This document shows, one piece after another, positions 33,674 through 42,972 of a DNA stretch of 64,000 bases. Below the pieces are notes generated by a model. It made no database searches, had not been told where the DNA came from, and saw only the letters and a list, made by a program, of their open reading frames with translations. Within the stretch, counting starts at the first letter, position 1. Each line of letters opens with the position of its first letter. This DNA is from Paenibacillus lactis (GTDB lineage: Bacteria; Bacillota; Bacilli; Paenibacillales; Paenibacillaceae), in NCBI RefSeq assembly GCF_017873605.1, contig NZ_JAGGKI010000011.1:158927-222926 (forward strand), written 5' to 3'. The translations under genes and the position numbers were made by a program.

Positions 33674-35113
33674 TCATGGTTTAACGGCGGATGCCTCAAG
33701 CCGCTCATTAAACAGGGACTCCATTCGGCTGCAGGTATCCGCAGGTGTCTCCATTCCCGCCCACAGCAGATTCAGCTCATCAAATAGCAATTCGATTTCG
33801 GACTGCGTCAAATTGAGCGTATGCAGCGGATAGGCATGTGGCAGCACATCCAGGTAGCAGTTGTAATGCTCGGGATGAATGGCCGGGTCAAGCAGTGCAT
33901 CGTCCTCCGCAGCGGACCGAAGGACAGGAATCGTGCATCCGTATTGCTTGATCAGCCGCTGCCCCTCATCGCCTGTCATATAATCGACCAGCTTCTCGGC
34001 TACCTGCCGATGGCTGCTGCGCGCATTGATCGCAAGCCCCCCGCCGAGCAGAAGCGTAGCCGGCTGCTTGCCTCGCGGAAGCTCCATCACGTCCCAAGCG
34101 ATGGAATGATCGCGGAACTCGTTCATGAAGTAATACGTCGACATGATCATGGCCACCCGTTCCTTCATGAAGAGTCCCTCCGCCAAATGACTGCTGCCAT
34201 GCGCGTAGATCGGCGAAACATGCTCCTTATACATCAGGGACAGGCAATACTCCAATGCTTGAATGTTATTCTCATTCGCCATCGTGCTGCGGCTGCGGTC
34301 GCTCTTCATGATTTGTCCATTATTCTGGAGCAGGAAGACGGGCCAGCGGTTGGACGAGGCGGAGAAGCAGAAGCCGTAATGCTCCACCATCCCGTCCTCA
34401 TCCGGTGCCTTCGTGCACAGCTTCGCCACGCGGAGCAGGTCGTCCCAGCTCTCGAGCGGCTGGTATTCCTTGATCCCGTATTTCTCGAAAATCGACCGGT
34501 TAAAGCAGATGACGACAGGCGAGAAGATGAATGGCGCCGCCAGCATCTGCTCCCCTTGCTGGAACAGCGGGAAAACTTCCGGATAGCTGACTCCTTCCTC
34601 AAGCAGATGAGGGGGAATATAGCCGGTCAGAAGGTCGGTACGGCGGCTCTCTACCCATTCTCTGGAGTGCATTTCGGACATGACGAATACGTCCGGTCCC
34701 TGCTCCTCATCCATCGAATGAATAAGCGTGCGGGTATAGTTCTCCTCCGAATACAGCATCAGCTCCACCTTAACGAACGGGTATTTCTTCTCGAAGGATG
34801 CAATGATTCGTTTCACGATTTCAATCTCATAGGAAGTGGAGAACCAGGCCAGCTTAATAACGACCGACGTTCGGTCCTCGTCCGGAAGCTTGACGCGATT
34901 GCCCTTGCCGGCAATCTTCTCGATTAGCCCCTCATGGACAAGCTCATCAAGCGCCTTACGGATGGAGACCCTGCTCATTTCGTATTTCTGGCTCAATGTG
35001 TTCTCCGGTAAAATAAACTCTCCCGGCGCAAGTGTCCCGCTTACGATCTCATTCCTGAGATCCTGCAAGAAACGCTCATAGCGTTCATGAAATTCATTTC
35101 TTCTACGTAACAA
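33674..35113 (-). CDS. cytoplasmic GntR/solute-binding-protein fusion regulator
   Basis: A 479-aa protein with a GntR winged helix (about residues 10-75, Q-D-L-R-N-E-I-V-S-G-T-L-A-P-G then the recognition segment S-R-V-S-I-R-K-A-L-D-E-L) followed by a full family 1 sugar-binding-protein fold (about 85-470: IIASFEKKYPFVKVELM, GPDVFVMSEMHSREW, WPVFLLQNNGQI). It has no signal peptide or lipobox, so the binding domain must sense sugar in the cytoplasm. The start is TTG 35113 with GGAG nine bases upstream. It is the last gene of the carbohydrate locus and I infer that it controls it; a shared ATACATGT motif lies before its own start and at the locus promoter. Confidence 0.88.
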   Translation of the reverse strand: MLRRRNEFHERYERFLQDLRNEIVSGTLAPGEFILPENTLSQKYEMSRVSIRKALDELVHEGLIEKIAGKGNRVKLPDEDRTSVVIKLAWFSTSYEIEIVKRIIASFEKKYPFVKVELMLYSEENYTRTLIHSMDEEQGPDVFVMSEMHSREWVESRRTDLLTGYIPPHLLEEGVSYPEVFPLFQQGEQMLAAPFIFSPVVICFNRSIFEKYGIKEYQPLESWDDLLRVAKLCTKAPDEDGMVEHYGFCFSASSNRWPVFLLQNNGQIMKSDRSRSTMANENNIQALEYCLSLMYKEHVSPIYAHGSSHLAEGLFMKERVAMIMSTYYFMNEFRDHSIAWDVMELPRGKQPATLLLGGGLAINARSSHRQVAEKLVDYMTGDEGQRLIKQYGCTIPVLRSAAEDDALLDPAIHPEHYNCYLDVLPHAYPLHTLNLTQSEIELLFDELNLLWAGMETPADTCSRMESLFNERLEASAVKP

Positions 35114-35127
35114 TATATACCGCTCCT

Positions 35128-35139
35128 ATACATGTCTAT
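35128..35139. promoter_or_regulatory. candidate operator before the GntR-SBP regulator
   Basis: ATACATGTCTAT, an imperfect dyad 15 bp above the TTG start, shares ATACATGT with the palindrome at the heparinase promoter. Autoregulation is inferred. Confidence 0.45.
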
Positions 35140-35203
35140 GAATATCAGTATAACATGCATGACATAAGGATTCCAATCATTGTCATTTCAGACTTGCAGC
35201 TCC

Positions 35204-36259
35204 TTAAATCAGCAAATGAGCGTCAAGAAAACGGTATGCTCTTTCACGTAGATCCGGCGGGAAATCATGTCCTTCCGTCCCCAGCCAGCATTCGAAATCA
35301 GCCTCGCGGCCCAAACCGCGGTATAGCTTCATGAGCTCGGCAAGCCCGAGCGTGTTGTCCAGCCAATGCGGGAAAATGGCATCTCTCATGCCGCACCACA
35401 TAAACATCGGCACCGGAGCAGCCAGTGCTGCGATCTCATGCCATTCAAACGGCGGGTCCCCTTGCTTCATCACCTCGGTGAGGCCGGCAAAATGCGAGAA
35501 CCAATCCCGCTGCCCCCATCGGTTCGGTTCCGGATCTCCTTGAAACATGGAGAAGCCGCAGCTGGAGGCAACCGCCCGGATCCGCGAATCCATGCCTGCC
35601 AGAAACCAGCCGTTATATCCGCCGAGGGAATGGCCAATAACACCGATCCGGTCGGGACGAACAAGCTTCATGGATGCGAGCACATCCACGCCCCGGATAT
35701 GATCGGCCAGCATTTTGCCGACAACCGACCACGATGGAAACTGTCTATAGAACGGAGCCGTTTGAAAAGGTCCTTCGCCCTCGTAGATTCTCTCGCCGAA
35801 TGTTATGGAATCGGGAGCTAGCACGATATAGCCTCGAGACGCAAGCTCTAATCCGTACCTGCGATTGTCCCTTCCCGACGCAAGGGCAACATCCGACTTC
35901 CCGACTTCGGTCGTCGGATGCAGCGCCAGCACAGCCGGCCGCGGGGCGGAAGCGGTCACACTGCGGGGTAGCAGAAGGTACGCATGCACCAGATCCCGGT
36001 CCTTGGTTTCATACCGGATATACTGACAATAATGATCCTCTTCTTCCTTCTCGCTTAGTACCGTATATGCGCTCTCATTTAACACTTCGCTATCATACAT
36101 ATTCTCAAGCGGCGCATCGCCGAGCGTGCGCATCCAGACGGACTGAATTTGCTTCCGCTTAGCCTCCCAATCCGATTTTGTCGCCCCGCCGTCCAGCAGT
36201 GGAGCGACCTTGCTTACATCATGAAGCCCTTTATTTGATAATCGCTGAATCTCATTCAT
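35204..36259 (-). CDS. alpha/beta hydrolase, acetyl-xylan-esterase/dienelactone-hydrolase-like
   Basis: A 351-aa cytoplasmic alpha/beta hydrolase without signal peptide. The nucleophile elbow is GHSLGG (Ser is the catalytic residue), the strand before it is RPDRIGVI, and the C-terminal half holds a W-C-G-M-R-D-A-I-F-P segment (acid residue) and E-G-H-D-F (His). Size and layout match the acyl-esterase or AXE1-like groups that remove ester groups from sugars. It starts six bp after the stop of the propeller gene. In this locus it may deacylate imported oligosaccharides; the substrate is not known. Confidence 0.85.
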   Translation of the reverse strand: MNEIQRLSNKGLHDVSKVAPLLDGGATKSDWEAKRKQIQSVWMRTLGDAPLENMYDSEVLNESAYTVLSEKEEEDHYCQYIRYETKDRDLVHAYLLLPRSVTASAPRPAVLALHPTTEVGKSDVALASGRDNRRYGLELASRGYIVLAPDSITFGERIYEGEGPFQTAPFYRQFPSWSVVGKMLADHIRGVDVLASMKLVRPDRIGVIGHSLGGYNGWFLAGMDSRIRAVASSCGFSMFQGDPEPNRWGQRDWFSHFAGLTEVMKQGDPPFEWHEIAALAAPVPMFMWCGMRDAIFPHWLDNTLGLAELMKLYRGLGREADFECWLGTEGHDFPPDLRERAYRFLDAHLLI

Positions 36260-36265
36260 GGCAGC

Positions 36266-38167
36266 TTACACCTCCTCCTTCCAATGGAATCGCCACAGCT
36301 CGGCTCCGGCGCCGTAATAAATATCGTTTCCGATACGGGCAAGCCCACAGGTTGCCGGCTCGGGCAAAGCCGCAATGCGAACAGGCTCGTCGGACCCGGC
36401 CGTAATCATGAATAGGGTGCGGCTAAGCAGTCCTATAACAATCGGCATGCCGTTGCGGGAAGACTCCATCATGCCGTTTCGGACGACGGACCCCCACGGG
36501 GATAGATCATACAGGCTTACAACCTTACCTTGCTTAACATCGAAACGGAACAAGATACTGTCCGAGGTGATCCCGTACACATCTCCTCCCTGACCGGAGC
36601 ACAATCCCGAAATTTCTCGGGCGCCGGCTATCGGCACCCAGGTTCCGGTAACGGAACGGGACGCCCAGTCCCAGGCATACAGGACCGCTTCCTTGGCCGA
36701 GGTCTGCCCCCCGCCCGGTGTCTCGATGCTGGTCCCCCCGATGACGCCCCCTCCAGGGAGTACCGTTAGCGACACCGTGCTCTGCCCGGGGATCACTTGC
36801 TCATGCCCCAGCATCGTGACGCTTTCTTCCTCCACGTTCACGATGCCCAGACCCCCGCCGACCGCTCCATAACCAGGAAACCCGCCGTACAAGACGTGCA
36901 TGCCATCGTTCAAGGAAACCGCGCAGCGCGGACGATGAACTCGGTTGTCAGCATAGATCAGCCTGGGATTTCTCAAGCTTGGCGAAACCATATCGGTTCC
37001 TAGTGAAGCTGGCTGTCTAACCCCCTCCCAATCGCGGGACGTGTCTATTACATGGATCAGCCCGCCGGCATAAGCGGCTCCGATGATTTTGGAGCCTTGG
37101 GAAGCGTAAGCGGCAATATTGCCTCCGCCCCCCTTTTGAATCATGTCCGGGCCATAGTTCATGGTTCGGCGGCGGCCCGGTTCAAATCGATAGAAATGCA
37201 GCGGATGATTGGAGGTGCCGTACAGATTGCCATCCGGCCCGGCGAAGATCGGCGACAGCTCCGCGGCATTGCCTTCATGATGCAGCGGGATCTCCGATCG
37301 CGTGCCATCCGCGTGCTGAATGGAGATTCGCATCTCAGACAGCTCCCAGGACAGCAGGCTCCGGCCATTTCTCAGGTCCTGATGCACCTTTCGGTAACCT
37401 TCCCCGCGATACAGCGAAGGAGATACCGAAGCTTCAGGAATTGGACGTTCTTGGCCGTCCTCGATGATGTACCAATTCTCTGCGAGGGCAGCCGACGGAT
37501 GTGAAGAATTCGGAATCCGGGCATACACCCTTCCGTCTTGCCCCCGGTGTACCTGTGCACTGCCCGGGGCCGCGTTCCCGTTCACCGTAATCGTCTTCAC
37601 TTCGCCGCTGTCCGCATGAACGGCGGCAACCGCTGGAGAGGATGTGCCCAGTCCCGCATAGATCCATCCATCGCTTCCGGCAGCCAGCGTCATCGCATAT
37701 GTCCGGTCGGAATCAAGCCGGGCAATGACCCGGCATTCTTGCATTGCAGCATCCATGCCCAGCAAATAGCTGCCCGGATACGTCGTGGCGTAGACCGTCC
37801 CGCGCTCATCTTCCGCGAATGCAAAACCCGCGTGTTCCTCACCTGACGGCGCTTCAAACCGGGCTATGTATTCAGATTTGAAGGGGTCAAGCACATACAA
37901 GCACATTCCGGCTCCCGTACAAAACAAGCCGCTCCTCGTGCTCATTGCCGCAAAAGGATACTCCCTGCACAAATCCGGAAACGGCAGCTGGCGGCAGCTG
38001 CCGTTATCCGGATCCACGATGAGCAAATAACCTCTTGCGGCAATGACGACGCGCTCTTCCCCGTTTTCGTTTCGGCATACCGCCGCCGACCGTGTTTCGT
38101 CGGCACGGACCGGATAGCCGAGGGACTCAAAGGGCTTCGTATCCGAATGCTCACTACTCTTCAACAT
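36266..38167 (-). CDS. beta-propeller-like protein of unknown function
   Basis: A 633-aa protein made of repeated beta-rich segments, many with a G-x-(D/N)-G-x-(V/I/L)-Y pattern (DGWIYAGLG, DGRVYARIP, DGNLYGTSN, GGDVYGITS), as in SMP-30/NHL or Vgb-type propellers. It has no signal peptide or membrane helix, so it is cytoplasmic. The start lies 14 bp inside the end of the aminotransferase gene, so the two are translationally linked. It may be a lyase-like or binding propeller acting on the sugar handled by this locus, or a sensor; I do not recognise a specific family. Confidence 0.7.
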   Translation of the reverse strand: MLKSSEHSDTKPFESLGYPVRADETRSAAVCRNENGEERVVIAARGYLLIVDPDNGSCRQLPFPDLCREYPFAAMSTRSGLFCTGAGMCLYVLDPFKSEYIARFEAPSGEEHAGFAFAEDERGTVYATTYPGSYLLGMDAAMQECRVIARLDSDRTYAMTLAAGSDGWIYAGLGTSSPAVAAVHADSGEVKTITVNGNAAPGSAQVHRGQDGRVYARIPNSSHPSAALAENWYIIEDGQERPIPEASVSPSLYRGEGYRKVHQDLRNGRSLLSWELSEMRISIQHADGTRSEIPLHHEGNAAELSPIFAGPDGNLYGTSNHPLHFYRFEPGRRRTMNYGPDMIQKGGGGNIAAYASQGSKIIGAAYAGGLIHVIDTSRDWEGVRQPASLGTDMVSPSLRNPRLIYADNRVHRPRCAVSLNDGMHVLYGGFPGYGAVGGGLGIVNVEEESVTMLGHEQVIPGQSTVSLTVLPGGGVIGGTSIETPGGGQTSAKEAVLYAWDWASRSVTGTWVPIAGAREISGLCSGQGGDVYGITSDSILFRFDVKQGKVVSLYDLSPWGSVVRNGMMESSRNGMPIVIGLLSRTLFMITAGSDEPVRIAALPEPATCGLARIGNDIYYGAGAELWRFHWKEEV

Positions 38168-39416
38168 GGCTGACCCGCCCCTTACTCTGCGTGCTGTATG
38201 CGCTCGCGACCTTTAAGACGGCCAGCCCGATGTCGCGGATATCCTCATCCGAATAAAACTCGCTGATCGGAATTTGCACCGCTGTCTCCAGAATGCTCTC
38301 CGCAACGGGGCACAGGCCCTGTTCATAGGAAGTTTCCGTTAGATCAAACGGGAAGCTGCTCCCCAGATAAGCTTGCCGATTCTGAAAGAGCGGCTGCATA
38401 TAGCACACCTGCGGAATATAGCCTGCCCGGTTCGGAATGCCTTCCGCTTCCAGCGCCATGCAAAATTGCTCTCTCGTGCAAGACAGCTCGTTCAGCTCCA
38501 GTCGAAACATATAAAACCAATACGTGCATTCGTCATCCGGCCGAACCTCGGGAATACGTATTCCCGGCGCGGTGGCCAGCATTTGATTCAAGCGGTCTCC
38601 AATCACCTTCCGCCTTTCGCAAATCCACGGAAGCTTGCGGACTTGGGCGATCCCGACAGCCCCTTGAAGCTCGGTCATCCGGTAATTCGGTGCAATGTAC
38701 TTCGTTCCCCGGTCAAGCTGAGTGCCGAGTCGGCGATAGTTCTTGTCCGCAAAGGCATGCGTGGTCTCATAATCCGCTTCATTCTCTGAATTTACAACCA
38801 CAATGCCTCCATCGCCGGTTGAAATATGCTTGAAGTCATTGGTGCTGAAACAGCCGTAATCGCCGATGGTTCCCGTTAGCCGTCCTTTATATTTTGTCAA
38901 ATAGGCTTGGGCGCAGTCTTCAATCACCTTCAGACCGTATCGCTCGGCAATCTCCATGATCGGGTCCATATCGCACGGATTGCCCGCTAGATGAACGACA
39001 AGGATCGCCTTCGTCCTCGGCGTGATCCGCGACTCCACCGATTTCGGATCCAGATTGTAGGTGTGCGGCTCCAAATCGGCAAACACCGGGATCGCGTTCT
39101 GATACAGGATGCCGATCAAGCTGCCTTGATCCGTGATCGGGCTTGTGATCACTTCATCGCCTACCGAGATGCCGGCCGCTCCAAGCGCAACATGCAGTGC
39201 CGCCGTTCCGGATGAAGTCGCAACGCTGTACTTGACTCCATACAATTGATTGAAATCCGCCAGAAACTGTTTGACCTTTTGGCCGAAATGATAAAATAAC
39301 GTATTTTGCTCAAGAGCCTCAAGCAGCTGCTCTGCTTCCTCCGCACCGAACCGCTTGCCCGAGGCAAACGGCGTGGATTTGGTTTTCGGCCCCCCGTCCA
39401 GCGCCAGTGGTTCCAT
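38154..39416 (-). CDS. DegT/DnrJ/EryC1/StrS family sugar aminotransferase
   Basis: A 420-aa PLP-dependent enzyme. It opens with ALDGGPKTKSTPF, then VATSSGTAALHVALGAAG, VIEDCAQA, and the PLP-lysine block F-S-T-N-D-F-K-H-I-S-T-G-D-G-G, where Lys forms the Schiff base. The family transfers amino groups to keto-sugars, usually nucleotide-linked. Finding it inside a degradation and uptake locus is unusual; it may act on an imported or free keto-sugar or run in the reverse direction. I chose the ATG at 39416 because AAAGGAGGG lies ten bases before it; the in-frame ATG at 39425 is too close to the site. Confidence 0.9.
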   Translation of the reverse strand: MEPLALDGGPKTKSTPFASGKRFGAEEAEQLLEALEQNTLFYHFGQKVKQFLADFNQLYGVKYSVATSSGTAALHVALGAAGISVGDEVITSPITDQGSLIGILYQNAIPVFADLEPHTYNLDPKSVESRITPRTKAILVVHLAGNPCDMDPIMEIAERYGLKVIEDCAQAYLTKYKGRLTGTIGDYGCFSTNDFKHISTGDGGIVVVNSENEADYETTHAFADKNYRRLGTQLDRGTKYIAPNYRMTELQGAVGIAQVRKLPWICERRKVIGDRLNQMLATAPGIRIPEVRPDDECTYWFYMFRLELNELSCTREQFCMALEAEGIPNRAGYIPQVCYMQPLFQNRQAYLGSSFPFDLTETSYEQGLCPVAESILETAVQIPISEFYSDEDIRDIGLAVLKVASAYSTQSKGRVSHVEE

Positions 39417-39433
39417 GCTGTCCATCCCTCCTT

Positions 39434-41158
39434 TTACCGCGTCCGCTTGGCAGCGCCCTTGATCATTCCGCTCCATTCCGGGCAAGGGAGCCCATAGCGA
39501 TCGCGCTTCGAATCTTCTTCTACATCCGAATATGAATGTCGGTAATATCGGATGACCGCTCCTTCCGGCAGATTGCCGGCCTCCAAGGCTCCGCTTGCAT
39601 CCACGGAAAATCTCGCGTTCCGTCTGGCTTGCTCCCAGCTTGTTATTTCGGCACAGGTCCAGAACGTGTATCCCAGGTTCTTCGCTTGACCGACAACAGC
39701 CCGAAAGGCTTCCCGCACACCCTCGATGCGATGAATATGCTGCTGGTGAAACAGAAAGTGCGCAACGCCGCGCACGCCCTTGACAGCTTGAAGGAACGGC
39801 TCAATAACCGACATGTCCGGAAGCATTGGATGCTCCAGGTCCTGCGTCAAAAATCCGATTTGCAGCACATCATACAGCCGGTTGCGTTCATCCGCCCATG
39901 CGATCGGATAGTACGGCTGCGCCGTGCCGAACGGAAAGCCGACATTTCCTTTTTTGCTAGGACCCCGGGTTTGATCGGCCTGAATCCCCTCGGCCTCGCA
40001 CCAACGGAACAATTCCCCCCAGCCCTCAAAGCGGGTGTAATGGTTCTTATTCGATACGATATCCGCTCCGCTTGCCTGTCGCAAATGCTGAAGCTGACGG
40101 GAGAATTCCTCCTGGGACCATATGCCGCCCTCCGCTTCAAGGGCATTGAAGTGAAATGCCAGCTCATGCCCAGCAACGGCGATCATGTCGTACATTTCCC
40201 TGGAATATCCGGGTTCGATCATGCACCAAGTGGAACGGACGCCGCATTCCCTCAAAAGCTCCAGCGTCGTTCTTGCAGCCTCTTCGGAATTGAAGTCGCT
40301 GTCATGCGAGATCATCGCAACCTGCTTGATCCCGCGCGGCCAATAATCTAGAAACGGCAGGGTGAGCCCGAGACCCGCTGCTTCCCTCATCAGCTCGTGA
40401 ACGATCACCTCGCGCCATAGGTCTCCATAAGGAATCGGAAAGTAAGGAATATTCGAATCGGTCTTGACCCGATCCTCCTTCCAGTCGACTTCCATGCCGT
40501 CATCCGCCTTCAAGATTCCCTCGTCTATGCCCCCGGTTCCATCCTCGGCAGGAATGCCGTCTTGATACACAGGCCCTCTTCCTTGCTGAAGATAAACGAT
40601 CGTGCTCGGGATATCCACATTCCAGCGAATGAGCTTGCCGGTACCGACCCGAAAGGCCAAACAGGCTGCACCCAGCTCGCTCCCGGCTTTCCCCAAGCGG
40701 AGTTTTCCTTGAGCTTCTGCAAGAGGCGATGCAGTCTGCTCATGCCCGGCTAACGGCTTCCAAGGCTGGCTGCATAGTGCCCGCAGGAGCTTTCCTTGAA
40801 GGACCGCTTCCATCCCTTCGACCTCCGCATACACCGCTTCGCGGCAGCTGACTTCGACGCACCCCATCCTCGAAGCCAAACGGTTCAAGCCCCCGTAGGC
40901 GATCACGACGGCTCCCTCTTCCACCCACTTCAGCAGACGGTCCAAATCCTCTTCTTGCTCGCCAGCAAGCACGTTCACGATAATATCAGGGCGGTATGCG
41001 CTCAATTGCTCCGCTTGATCGAATAACCGATACGGTATGCCGGCATGTGACAGAATTTCTTCGATATAGAGCTGAAATATATTTTGACCATGCTTCCAAT
41101 GATATTCTGCTGCATTACGGTTACACCACAACCCGATTTTTACTGCCTGCATGCTCAA
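39434..41158 (-). CDS. polysaccharide-deacetylase-like protein with N-terminal Rossmann-like domain
   Basis: A 574-aa protein. The first 250 residues include a glutamine-amidotransferase-like alpha/beta part (IIVNVLAGEQEEDLDRLLKWV and a later strand). The C-terminal half is a NodB-like (CE4-related) barrel: M-I-S-H-D-S-D-F (metal and catalytic Asp), then GHELAFHFNALE (two histidines), NKNHYTRFEGW and FWTCAEITSW. There is no signal peptide. CE4 enzymes remove N- or O-acetyl groups from amino sugars, so a cytoplasmic deacetylation step is possible. The TTG start at 41158 is preceded by GGGAG at nine bases; the second ATG at 41152 is an alternative. It ends 17 bp before the aminotransferase start. 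Confidence 0.85.
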   Translation of the reverse strand: MSMQAVKIGLWCNRNAAEYHWKHGQNIFQLYIEEILSHAGIPYRLFDQAEQLSAYRPDIIVNVLAGEQEEDLDRLLKWVEEGAVVIAYGGLNRLASRMGCVEVSCREAVYAEVEGMEAVLQGKLLRALCSQPWKPLAGHEQTASPLAEAQGKLRLGKAGSELGAACLAFRVGTGKLIRWNVDIPSTIVYLQQGRGPVYQDGIPAEDGTGGIDEGILKADDGMEVDWKEDRVKTDSNIPYFPIPYGDLWREVIVHELMREAAGLGLTLPFLDYWPRGIKQVAMISHDSDFNSEEAARTTLELLRECGVRSTWCMIEPGYSREMYDMIAVAGHELAFHFNALEAEGGIWSQEEFSRQLQHLRQASGADIVSNKNHYTRFEGWGELFRWCEAEGIQADQTRGPSKKGNVGFPFGTAQPYYPIAWADERNRLYDVLQIGFLTQDLEHPMLPDMSVIEPFLQAVKGVRGVAHFLFHQQHIHRIEGVREAFRAVVGQAKNLGYTFWTCAEITSWEQARRNARFSVDASGALEAGNLPEGAVIRYYRHSYSDVEEDSKRDRYGLPCPEWSGMIKGAAKRTR

Positions 41159-41193
41159 TGCTGCCTACTCCCTTCTCAGCCGCCCTGGCGATT

Positions 41194-41242
41194 GAATACG
41201 TCTGCTCTCGCCAGCCTTCTTCGCGTGAGGACAGACGTATTC
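41194..41242 (-). repeat. stem-loop after the binding-protein gene
   Basis: GAATACGTCTG (41194-41204) is exactly complementary to CAGACGTATTC (41232-41242), with a 27-nt loop, in the gap between the binding protein and the deacetylase-like gene. There is no T-run on the minus strand, so it is more likely an mRNA-stabilising or processing hairpin than a terminator. Confidence 0.6.
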
Positions 41243-41276
41243 TGCAGGGACAAACTCTTAACGTTTCTCCTGGGCT

Positions 41277-42878
41277 TTATTTAAAAAGCGCCTTCGGGTC
41301 TTTCTCCGTAATGCCTGCATTATACTCGGCGATGATATCGGCTCCGCCTTTGCTCAGATATTCCTGAACAAGCTGATCCCATTCGGATACCGGACGCGTG
41401 CCGGCAATCATCTTCACCTGCTCATCCATGACGTATTTTTTAAGCTCCGCGCCTTTGGCATTGTCCGTAGCGGATTCCAGGCCGGTGATCGGGTTCGCAT
41501 ACAGCTTGATTTCCTTATACATCGCTTCGATGGACTCAACCAGATCGGACAATTGCTTCGTCTGATAGGTGATCGAGTAGTCGTTGTCGAAATCCTGGGG
41601 CGCCCATGCCGTATTGTCCACAAAATAAGTGGATGGCGCGAGTCCGTCGGATGCGAAGTTTTCCTTGTTTACCGGCACGCCGTCTTTCATCTCGTAGCCG
41701 ACGCCGATTTTTCCGGACCACCAGTCGAAGTCTGCATTGCTCTCGTTCCGGCTGTCCTCTGGGTAGAAGGTGCGGCCGAAATCAATCATCGTAAGAATCC
41801 GCTTCAGCTTCTCCGGCTTGGACGCCAGCTTGGCGCTTAGCAGAGTAATGCCGTTAAATCCTGCACCCGAGGTAAGTCCTTGATTACCGTATGCATCTTT
41901 GAACGGTCCAAGGCTTACAAACTGTGCGTCCGGATGGATGGCCAGCAGTCCGTCCATATACTCCTGGGACATGCCGCGCGGCGTTCCGATGAAGATGCCC
42001 GCCTTGCCGGAATAGAACTCTTTATTCGTATCTGCCCAGTTCAGAATGGCGTAATCTTTGGTCATCGCACCCGCTTTATACAGCTCGGACAGCATCGTGA
42101 TAAATTCCTTCCGGCCGTTGCCGATCATTCCCGGAATATAATTGCCCGCTTCATCCTGATGATACCAGGCGTCCGGGTCCCAATACGGTCCTTGGTTGAA
42201 GTTCGGGTTAATATCCTGACCGATGGCCAAACCGTACGTATCCTTCTTGCCGTTGCCGTCCGGATCGTTATTCGTGAATGCGATCGCGACCTCCTTCAAT
42301 TGCTCGTAGTTGGTTGGAACCTCAAGGCCCAGCTTATCGAGCCAATCCTTGCGGATGACCGTAACGACCTGGTATTTCGGGGCATATTGCGGGATCGCGT
42401 AGATTTTCCCGTCGACCCTCACCGCATCCCATATAAAATCCGGAACCAGCTTCAGCGTCGGATATTCCTGGATATACGGTTCGATGTCAAGAAATGCGCC
42501 CTGCTTGGCAAATTTGTTGTAGCGGTTCTTCACATCCGCCGTCATCAATCCGATCATATCCGGTATTTTGCCTGAGGCGAAGGTGGCGTTGATCTTCTCG
42601 TCAAACGCGGTATTCGGCACAAACGTCGGCTCATACTTGACATTGAATCTTTCGTTGATCATCGTCAGCCCCGGGCTGGATGACGGCGGCGGATCCCCAT
42701 AGCGGTAATCGATTGCCGTAACGGTATAGGTCTGTTTCGCTTCGCCCTCGGTTGGTGCCTTTCCTCCTTCCTGCGGCTGTTCTGCACTCTTCGGGCCCGG
42801 ACTGCTCTGACCGCAGGCGGCCAGGCTGACCGAGAGAAGTGCAGCCATCATCATGGTAATCATGCGCTTTTTCGACAT
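41277..42878 (-). CDS. LplA-type sugar ABC transporter substrate-binding lipoprotein
   Basis: A 533-aa exported lipoprotein. The signal ends with L-A-A-C, followed by a charged linker of about 25 residues. The mature protein has the large family 1 fold of LplA-like binding proteins, with the calcium-site-like DPDGNGKKDTYGL segment, GKIYAIPQYAP, and many aromatic residues in the cleft (GPYWDPDAWYHQDEAG). It should capture an oligosaccharide and pass it to the two permeases encoded upstream. The gene follows lplC by 94 bp and is followed by a stable hairpin. Confidence 0.92.
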   Translation of the reverse strand: MSKKRMITMMMAALLSVSLAACGQSSPGPKSAEQPQEGGKAPTEGEAKQTYTVTAIDYRYGDPPPSSSPGLTMINERFNVKYEPTFVPNTAFDEKINATFASGKIPDMIGLMTADVKNRYNKFAKQGAFLDIEPYIQEYPTLKLVPDFIWDAVRVDGKIYAIPQYAPKYQVVTVIRKDWLDKLGLEVPTNYEQLKEVAIAFTNNDPDGNGKKDTYGLAIGQDINPNFNQGPYWDPDAWYHQDEAGNYIPGMIGNGRKEFITMLSELYKAGAMTKDYAILNWADTNKEFYSGKAGIFIGTPRGMSQEYMDGLLAIHPDAQFVSLGPFKDAYGNQGLTSGAGFNGITLLSAKLASKPEKLKRILTMIDFGRTFYPEDSRNESNADFDWWSGKIGVGYEMKDGVPVNKENFASDGLAPSTYFVDNTAWAPQDFDNDYSITYQTKQLSDLVESIEAMYKEIKLYANPITGLESATDNAKGAELKKYVMDEQVKMIAGTRPVSEWDQLVQEYLSKGGADIIAEYNAGITEKDPKALFK

Positions 42879-42972
42879 TTACGTTCCCCCATTTTGGTTA
42901 TGATTTTGGAGCTTGCGCCCCAGTTATGATGATCTCAGCGACAGCCCAGCTTCTTGCAGCAGCCCTGAGTTC

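Noticed and set aside
41194..41242. stem-loop as terminator of the binding-protein gene
   Set aside because: No T-run follows on the minus strand; an mRNA-stability hairpin is more likely.
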